From NCBI GenBank assembly GCA_938038825.1, contig CALHST010000232.1, positions 1-29,288 of the forward strand: a stretch of DNA of 29,288 nucleotides. The letters run 5' to 3'. Each line of letters begins with the position of its first letter. Positions within the stretch are counted from its first letter, which is position 1. Shown here in pieces: positions 24,337-29,288 of the stretch. The notes beneath the pieces were generated by a model. The model saw only the letters and a program-made list of their open reading frames with translations, ran no database searches and was not told where the DNA came from. The DNA comes from an uncultured Paracoccaceae bacterium (GTDB lineage Bacteria > Pseudomonadota > Alphaproteobacteria > Rhodobacterales > Rhodobacteraceae). Made by a program: the position numbers and the translations under genes.

Positions 24337-24367
24337 GCGAGGGGGAGCAGTCCCCTCGCGCACCCCT
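24337..24367 (+). terminator. Hairpin terminator after bdhA
   Basis: GCGAGGGG (24337-24344) and CCCCTCGC (24352-24359) form a perfect 8-base stem with a 7-base loop, followed by CACCCCTTTT. A smaller stem GCCGC-TAAC-GCGGC (24311-24324) precedes it. Between the two convergent genes it most likely serves bdhA. Confidence 0.6.
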
Positions 24368-24385
24368 TTTGGCCCGCGTTTCGGG

Positions 24386-26014
24386 TTATTCAGCCGCTGC
24401 GATTTGACCGTTGGTGATTCCAATTTCGTCCAGGAACGCCACAAGCTGGCGGCGTGCGGCCTCGGACGGGGGTAAGGTTTGCCCTTGATCGGCATAGGTC
24501 ATTGCCTGAACGGTTCCCGGGTCGCGCTCGCTTGGATCCCGCCAGTCGCTGTCCAAGTGATCCGAAAGATGGGTCATGGTGACAACGTCCCCATCTTTCC
24601 AAAGCCGCAGAACCGGGTGAATAAACGGATCCGGGTCGCCACCGAACGCAGTATGCTGGCGTTTAACATGCATCGGGTTTGCCCCGAAGTTGCCGAACTC
24701 TAGCGTGATACTCAGAAAGCTGCCTTGCTGCATCAGGGTGCCTGTCGCCCATGCACAGGGAACATCGCGCCAGCGCGTGCCAGCCTCGGGCCCATCAAGA
24801 CGGACGATATCCCCCAGAAACCCAGGTTGCAGGAACATCGCCGCAGAAAGCGAAATGCGTTGCCGGATTTCTTCGGCCAAAGTGGGATTGTCTAGCGCAA
24901 CCCGATCTGTTGGGTAACTGCTGTGATGGGCTCGTGCTGCAACGAAGTGACACAAGGATTCGACGTTGTGGCGAAATCCATGCACGAAACCCGACATGGT
25001 TTTCTTGAAGTCATTGCTTTGGGTGATTGTTCCGGCAAACCAAAGACCGGGCACATCGGGACATTCCCAATTTGGGTTCATCGCCGGGAATTTACCGAAG
25101 TGGCGCATATCCGGTCGAATGCTGGGATCCAAAAGAGCAGGATCAAAGCGAAACCCGGTGCAGGCAATGACATGATCATAGGCCAAAACGATCTCGTGAT
25201 CATCGGCAGCTTCCATTTTGGCCGTGACAAGGATTTCATGGCCGCGTTTTTCGATTTTGACTGGCGTGGCGTCGATCAGCGCGTTTTGGGATTTGAGCTG
25301 ATATGTATCGAGGAAATTGTTGTTCACCGCCCGTAGGTGCCCGACGAAATGGGTGTTCCACGCAAATTTCACCGGTTGAGGTGACATCACGTGAATCGCC
25401 TGTGTCGTTTCGATCAAGCTGTCCGCGGTTTCAAAGGCCGAGTTGCCTTTGCCCAAAATAAGGACGCGCTTGTCGAGAAACCGTTCTGGGTCTGGATCAA
25501 ACTCTGTGTAAAGCTCGACATGTTCAAACCCATCAACCTCTGGCTGCCAGGGCAGTGAAACGCCAGTAGCTACAATCACTTGGCCCGCTTCAACCATGCG
25601 CCCATCTGCGCAGGACACCTGAAACAGGTCGCCGTTCTTGGTGATATTGGCGACATCTGCGTCCAGCAGAATATCGTCTTGCAGGTCCGCTGCGAAAGCA
25701 TCCAAGTAAGACACATAAGTGTCAGCAGATGGAAAATATTCGCGTGAGTGGTCCGGGAACAACGGGCCTGTGTCGCTCAGAAGACTGTTCCAATCAAAGC
25801 GCAAACGCTGTTCTGCGTTGCTAAGACCCGTGCGCGCCTTGTTGATTGAAATTAATTTGCGGTGGCGGGGGTAGTTGCGAAAAAAGGTTCCAACACTGGG
25901 TCCGCGTTCCAGAATTTTTACAGATAAACCTTCGTCACGGAGTGCACTGGCCGCTTGTAGCCCTGCAGGACCTGCGCCCACAATGCAAACGTCACAGGTG
26001 ATTTTCTTATTCAT
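24386..26014 (-). CDS. FAD/NAD(P)-binding oxidoreductase resembling FOXRED2
   Basis: The 542-residue product is a two-dinucleotide flavoprotein of the monooxygenase/disulfide-oxidoreductase fold. The FAD loop GAGPAG is at 13-18 and the NAD(P) loop GKGNSA at 188-193, with an IVATG strand end at 147-151. The segment at about 52-110 (KLISINKARTGLSNAEQ; RFDWNSLLS; REYFPSADTYVSYLDAFA) closely resembles, from memory, the same part of FOXRED2 (ERFAD), a eukaryotic endoplasmic-reticulum flavoprotein in protein degradation. A bacterial substrate is not known to me. There is no CxxC motif and no signal peptide. ATG 26014 has GAGGG eight bases upstream. An inverted repeat (26064-26085) lies 50 bases before the start. 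It follows the DUF502 gene on the same strand after 126 bases. Confidence 0.83.
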   Translation of the reverse strand: MNKKITCDVCIVGAGPAGLQAASALRDEGLSVKILERGPSVGTFFRNYPRHRKLISINKARTGLSNAEQRLRFDWNSLLSDTGPLFPDHSREYFPSADTYVSYLDAFAADLQDDILLDADVANITKNGDLFQVSCADGRMVEAGQVIVATGVSLPWQPEVDGFEHVELYTEFDPDPERFLDKRVLILGKGNSAFETADSLIETTQAIHVMSPQPVKFAWNTHFVGHLRAVNNNFLDTYQLKSQNALIDATPVKIEKRGHEILVTAKMEAADDHEIVLAYDHVIACTGFRFDPALLDPSIRPDMRHFGKFPAMNPNWECPDVPGLWFAGTITQSNDFKKTMSGFVHGFRHNVESLCHFVAARAHHSSYPTDRVALDNPTLAEEIRQRISLSAAMFLQPGFLGDIVRLDGPEAGTRWRDVPCAWATGTLMQQGSFLSITLEFGNFGANPMHVKRQHTAFGGDPDPFIHPVLRLWKDGDVVTMTHLSDHLDSDWRDPSERDPGTVQAMTYADQGQTLPPSEAARRQLVAFLDEIGITNGQIAAAE

Positions 26015-26063
26015 GCTATACCCTCGTTAAAACTTCCCGCAAAGAGTGTTCACGCATACGTTG

Positions 26064-26094
26064 AGCAAATCAACCATTATTTGCTAAAATTTTA
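26064..26094. promoter_or_regulatory. Paired inverted repeats upstream of the FOXRED2-like gene
   Basis: AGCAAAT (26064-26070) and ATTTGCT (26079-26085) are exact reverse complements with an 8-base spacer. The palindrome TAAAATTTTA (26085-26094) follows and shares one base. The 126-base gap between the DUF502 gene and the flavoprotein gene holds nothing else that I can support. The position fits an operator of the flavoprotein gene. Confidence 0.45.
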
Positions 26095-26140
26095 GGAAAA
26101 CGAGTGCCCCGAGCATGATATGCGTCACTTTAGCGGGCAG

Positions 26141-26845
26141 TTAGTCCGGCTGCGTGGGATCTTTGGAATTTGGATAGACGAGACCGGCGGATATGACCAA
26201 TTTGGCGGCATCCTCGATCGACATATCCAGTTCGATCACGTCATTTTTTGGGAAGAACAACAAAAAGCCAGATGTCGGGTTCGGAGTCGTTGGCACAAAA
26301 ATCGAAACCATGTCGCCGCCGTTCCCTGTGCGATCCGCCACTTCACCTTTGGCTGTCGTAGAAATGAAGCCAATCGCCCAGATCCCTCGGCGTGGATATT
26401 CGATCAAACAGGCTTTTTCAAAGCTGCGTTCGGATTGCGCAAACACAGTTTCCGAGATTTGTTTGATACCGGAATAGATCGAGCGTACGACAGGTGTGCG
26501 TTCCACCAGACTTTCGGCGAACTTGATCATGGAACGCCCGATCAAGCCTTTTGCCATCCAACCAATGATGATGGTGAAGACAAGGAAAATGACCACGCCA
26601 ATGCCAGCGAAGCTGTATTGTTCTTCCAGTGGAAGGCCAAACAGGTTTTGTACCAGACGGTCCGGTTGCCAATTGTCCGGTACCAATGGCAGAACCACAC
26701 CGTCAATCCAGCCGACCACTGTCCAGATAAGCCAAATTGTAAGACCAACAGGGGCAACCACCACCAGTCCGGTCAAAAAGGAACTTCGCAAACTGGCTAA
26801 AATCCCAGGGCGCTTCGGTTCTTTAGGGTCAAATGGTGTATTCAT
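26141..26845 (-). CDS. DUF502-family membrane protein
   Basis: DUF502 proteins are small inner-membrane proteins of unknown function, common in Proteobacteria. The 234-residue product has two strong transmembrane helices (about 22-46 and 80-100). The family motif PVVRSIYSGIKQISETVF is at about 117-134, with EYPRRGIWAIGFISTT and VFVPTTPNPTSGFLLFF-type segments in the soluble C-terminal domain. The N-terminal KEPKRPGILASLRSSFLTG supports a cytoplasmic start. ATG 26845 is 85 bases after the psuG stop on the same strand, so co-transcription with psuK-psuG is possible. No ribosome site is obvious. Confidence 0.9.
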   Translation of the reverse strand: MNTPFDPKEPKRPGILASLRSSFLTGLVVVAPVGLTIWLIWTVVGWIDGVVLPLVPDNWQPDRLVQNLFGLPLEEQYSFAGIGVVIFLVFTIIIGWMAKGLIGRSMIKFAESLVERTPVVRSIYSGIKQISETVFAQSERSFEKACLIEYPRRGIWAIGFISTTAKGEVADRTGNGGDMVSIFVPTTPNPTSGFLLFFPKNDVIELDMSIEDAAKLVISAGLVYPNSKDPTQPD

Positions 26846-26930
26846 AAATGGACGTAACTGTTCCGCATTGAACCCGCTAGGTATGTGTTTTGTGACCTGT
26901 CGGCAATGGTGGCATGGGCAGAAGTTGGGC

Positions 26931-27845
26931 TTATTTGGTCAAATTGATCGTTTCTTGTGCAATCAATGCGGCCAGACGGGCATTGTTGCGGACCAAGGCA
27001 ATATTGGCGGTCAAAGAACGCCCGTCGGTGAGTTCAAAAATACGTTGCAACAAAAATGGGGTGACGGCTTTGCCGGTGACACCTTGCGTGTCTGCTTCGG
27101 CCTGTGCTTGCGCGATGATCGGGTCGAGTGTGCTTGCCGCGATTTCAGCCTCCATTGGGATCGGATTGGCGATCAGCTGACCACCAGGCAGGTTCAACGC
27201 TGTGCGCATCAACTGGGATTTGGCGATGTCTGCGGCGCTGTCCATGCGCAACGGGGCTGCGATACCCGAGCTGCGGGACCAGAATGCGGGAATGTCATCT
27301 TGACCATAAGCGATCACGGGCACGCCGCTGGTTTCAAGCACTTCCAGTGTCTTCGGGATGTCCAGGATTGCTTTGGCGCCTGCTGCAACAACAGTCACTG
27401 GGGTCTGCGCAAATTCGCTAAGGTCGGCTGAAATGTCAAAGCTGTGTTCCGCACCTTTGTGGACACCACCAATACCGCCCGTGGCAAAGACTTGGATCCC
27501 AGCGTAATGCGCAGCGATCATCGTGGCTGCAACTGTTGTGGCACCGGTGCCGCCTTGGGCAATGCACACAGCCAGATCTGCACGTGACAGTTTCGCGACT
27601 CCCTTGGCTTGCCCCAATGTGCTGAGTTGTTGGGATGTCAGACCCACATGCAACGTGCCATCCAGAACTGCGATTGTGGCTGGGGTTGCACCCGTTTTGC
27701 GAATGTCGTCTTCGACCTGCGCTGCGACCTCGATATTTTGCGGATACGGCATCCCATGTGTGATGATTGTGCTTTCCAGAGCGACTATTGCGCGTTTATC
27801 AGATTGCGCGGCTGCAACCTCGGGGGATAGAACCAGTGGGATCAT
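26931..27845 (-). CDS. psuG: Pseudouridine-5'-phosphate glycosidase
   Basis: PsuG cleaves the C-glycosidic bond of pseudouridine 5'-phosphate to uracil and ribose 5-phosphate, using a metal and a Schiff-base lysine. The 304-residue product shows the family signatures VALESTIITHGMPYPQN (Glu24), GGIGGVHKGAEHSFDISADL (Asp141) and GAKAILDIPKTLEVL with Lys158. These correspond by a constant offset to the E. coli catalytic residues Glu31, Asp149 and Lys166 as I recall them. Other family segments (PLRMDSAADIA, NPIPMEAEI, TPFLLQRI) are intact. ATG 27845 overlaps the psuK stop in ATGA, and GGAGG lies about nine bases upstream within psuK. The pair forms a catabolic unit for free pseudouridine released from RNA turnover. 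Confidence 0.95.
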   Translation of the reverse strand: MIPLVLSPEVAAAQSDKRAIVALESTIITHGMPYPQNIEVAAQVEDDIRKTGATPATIAVLDGTLHVGLTSQQLSTLGQAKGVAKLSRADLAVCIAQGGTGATTVAATMIAAHYAGIQVFATGGIGGVHKGAEHSFDISADLSEFAQTPVTVVAAGAKAILDIPKTLEVLETSGVPVIAYGQDDIPAFWSRSSGIAAPLRMDSAADIAKSQLMRTALNLPGGQLIANPIPMEAEIAASTLDPIIAQAQAEADTQGVTGKAVTPFLLQRIFELTDGRSLTANIALVRNNARLAALIAQETINLTK

Positions 27846-28735
27846 TGCGGGTTTCCTCCGGAAACAAAAGTTGCTGCTGCATCTAGCGCTTTTTGCAAGG
27901 CCGCCTCGCGGTTGGCACCTTGGGCTTCTGCGGCGATATGGGCGGCCATAAAAGTATCCCCGGCGCCTGTAACGCGGGTGACAAGAACCTTTGGCGGGGT
28001 CGCTGTGATAACCGAATTTGCATTAGCTTCGGACGCGGAATTGCCGCCATCTGTTACCAAAGCACGCACCGCGCCACGTGTGATCAATCCTTCCGCGGCA
28101 CTTTCCGAAGTTTCAAATTGCTGATGACACAGGGTACTGGCCTCTTCGAGGTTCACGTAAAGAGTTCCCCGCTGATCGCGCAGGAACGGCAGCAACCGAT
28201 CGGCCTTTCCAGGCGAGGCTGGTGCGACGCGCAAATCCGCTTTGGCAAACAGGGGACTGGCCGCAATTTCCGCCAGTAAGTCCACCGTTAGATTGCCATC
28301 CAACGCCACAGGCCCTTGATAGGGGGCTTCGGGCGTTCCCAATGACCCGTCAGACAACGGGCGCAGGATCTTGTCACCGGATGCTTCAAGGGAATGCGCA
28401 TCGGCGATGGCTGCGATGACGCCATTTGCGCCTTCGACGGCCATATAAACATCTGTGGGCAAATCATCGGACCGGTACACAAGGTTTGTCACCAATCCGC
28501 GCGCGGCACAGGCCGTCATCAATTCGTCACCCTCAGGGTCCCGGCCAATCGCGCTCAATAGGGCGGGTGTCATGCCAAAGCGCGCAAGGGTCATTGCAAT
28601 GTTCAGCGCAACACCGCCGGGCAGTCGGGTGATCCGCCCCGGCACGTCAGAACCTTGGCGCATTACAGTCGGGGCACGCCCAATGACGTCCCACAACACA
28701 GAGCCGATGCAAAGAATGTCAGTGTTTTGTGTCAT
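27842..28735 (-). CDS. psuK: PfkB-family sugar kinase, probable pseudouridine kinase
   Basis: PsuK phosphorylates pseudouridine to pseudouridine 5'-phosphate, the substrate of PsuG. The 297-residue product from ATG 28735 (MTQNTDILCIGSVLWDVIG) has the PfkB N-terminal motif PGGVALNIAMTLARFG and the C-terminal motif VTRVTGAGDTFMAAH with the catalytic aspartate in GAGD. The substrate is inferred from the overlap with psuG, because PfkB sequence alone does not decide it. An extension of 32 residues upstream (to 28831) is open but unlike the family. The 131 bases between this gene and the DUF4198 gene contain no feature I can support; no strong ribosome site is seen. Confidence 0.88.
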   Translation of the reverse strand: MTQNTDILCIGSVLWDVIGRAPTVMRQGSDVPGRITRLPGGVALNIAMTLARFGMTPALLSAIGRDPEGDELMTACAARGLVTNLVYRSDDLPTDVYMAVEGANGVIAAIADAHSLEASGDKILRPLSDGSLGTPEAPYQGPVALDGNLTVDLLAEIAASPLFAKADLRVAPASPGKADRLLPFLRDQRGTLYVNLEEASTLCHQQFETSESAAEGLITRGAVRALVTDGGNSASEANANSVITATPPKVLVTRVTGAGDTFMAAHIAAEAQGANREAALQKALDAAATFVSGGNPQ

Positions 28736-28866
28736 AAGGCCCGTCTTGGCGCGAATACGCGGGCTTCGCAAGAGGGGCTGTGAAGGCATTGAACGATTGC
28801 CGCGACCCAAGGCCCGCGCGCAGTTGGCCACGCCTTAGAAAACCGTCTTTTTAGGGAGATTTGGGG

Positions 28867-29288
28867 TTATGGATGCGTAAACGTCAATGCAGCCCACAAC
28901 GTTTCCCATACGATCTTGGGGTCGTTCCCACGTGGTTCGCGCAAGACAACTGCATCGATCAAATAGTCATATCCGGGTTTTGTTTTCAACGCGACCACCC
29001 CTGACCCATTTGTCCGCAACAAGGATATCTTGACGGATCCACCGGGGGCGCGTTCAAACACCTCGACTTGTGCGTTTGGGCGTACAGTCCCATCATAATA
29101 AAGCTGGGCCTGCATTGTCCCGCCATAGCCCGCATCAAACGGATTGGTCAGGGCAACAAATTCCGTTGCCATTCCCAATCGGCGGTCTTTTCCTGCGCCA
29201 TTGCCAACCGCCACAAGCGCTTTCACGTGCCGCGTATAGCCTTCGCGAAAATTTTCGCGGGGAAGGCCACGCGATTCATGGCTGGCTG
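28867..29288 (-). CDS. DUF4198-domain protein, C-terminal part (5' end outside window)
   Basis: The frame is open to the right edge, so 139 C-terminal residues are visible and the start lies beyond the window. The segment ESRGLPRENFREGYTRHVKAL is typical of DUF4198, a periplasmic domain related to NikM-type proteins linked with nickel or cobalt uptake (family knowledge). A beta-sandwich-like part follows (AQVEVFERAPGG; TKPGYDYLIDAVVLRE) and an ending WETLWAALTFTHP. An internal GTG at 29226 would split the conserved motif and is rejected as the start. Its direct role, and whether metal transport genes lie upstream, cannot be seen here. Confidence 0.82.
   Translation of the reverse strand, partial: ASHESRGLPRENFREGYTRHVKALVAVGNGAGKDRRLGMATEFVALTNPFDAGYGGTMQAQLYYDGTVRPNAQVEVFERAPGGSVKISLLRTNGSGVVALKTKPGYDYLIDAVVLREPRGNDPKIVWETLWAALTFTHP

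Noticed and set aside
26496..27431. Long plus-strand open frame over DUF502 and psuG
   Set aside because: It runs antisense to two recognised genes, and its translation lacks any domain character.
1..29288. Mobile element, prophage, CRISPR or defence island
   Set aside because: No transposase, integrase, terminal repeats, spacer array or known defence gene was found. The gene content looks like chromosomal core.

Overview
This window looks like chromosomal core DNA of a roseobacter-group Rhodobacteraceae (Alphaproteobacteria). The evidence is the gene order trkH-hfq-hflX, an Mg-type (aspartate-bearing) HemB next to mfd, a bdhA-type 3-hydroxybutyrate dehydrogenase, a moderate-to-high GC content, and protein sequences that read like marine Rhodobacteraceae families. 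I see no integrase, transposase, phage gene, CRISPR array, tRNA or rRNA. Both ends cut a gene: trkH on the left and a DUF4198 protein on the right.

Layout. 1-2558 (+): end of the TrkH potassium transporter, the RNA chaperone Hfq, and the ribosome-associated GTPase HflX, which starts inside the hfq stop. 2574-7435 (-): a membrane-anchored pentapeptide-repeat protein, an RluE-type rRNA pseudouridine synthase and a large Ntn-hydrolase acylase. 7523-9742 (+): a 3-hydroxyisobutyrate-dehydrogenase-family reductase and a soluble Aer-like PAS protein. 9814-11514 (-): a Tat-exported YSC84/SYLF lipoprotein and hemB. 11648-15670 (+): a small membrane protein and mfd. 15667-19726 (-): a Bcr/CflA-type exporter, a TagD-like cytidylyltransferase, and a coupled pair of a DsbA/FrnE-like thiol oxidoreductase and an acyl-CoA synthetase. 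The acyl-CoA synthetase diverges from an XRE-cupin regulator (19793-20416, +). 20413-23171 (-): a three-gene set of a YejA-like periplasmic binding protein, an aquaglyceroporin-like channel and a 75-residue unknown protein. 23172-23527: a gene-free stretch with a complete-looking small-RNA or leader unit (promoter, hairpin, strong intrinsic terminator). 23528-24301 (+): bdhA. 24386-28735 (-): a FOXRED2-like flavoprotein, a DUF502 membrane protein, and the pseudouridine-degradation pair psuG-psuK with a 4-base overlap. 28867-29288 (-): the partial DUF4198 protein.

How the genes work together. Several genes concern RNA: Hfq, HflX, RluE (makes pseudouridine in rRNA) and PsuK/PsuG (recover uracil and ribose 5-phosphate from free pseudouridine). 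A candidate Hfq-type sRNA lies in the same window. Packing is tight. Two convergent pairs share the same CTAA stop overlap (15667-15670 and 20413-20416). Three same-strand pairs overlap by 4 bases (hfq/hflX, acyl-CoA synthetase/DsbA-like, psuK/psuG).

The leads most worth following are the promoter-hairpin-terminator unit at 23251-23362, the binding-protein/aquaglyceroporin/small-protein operon that lacks any ABC permease or ATPase, the Aer-type PAS protein with a degenerate chemoreceptor tip, and the FOXRED2-like flavoprotein. I found no clear defence or mobile system. All family names come from reading motifs by eye; no database search was run.
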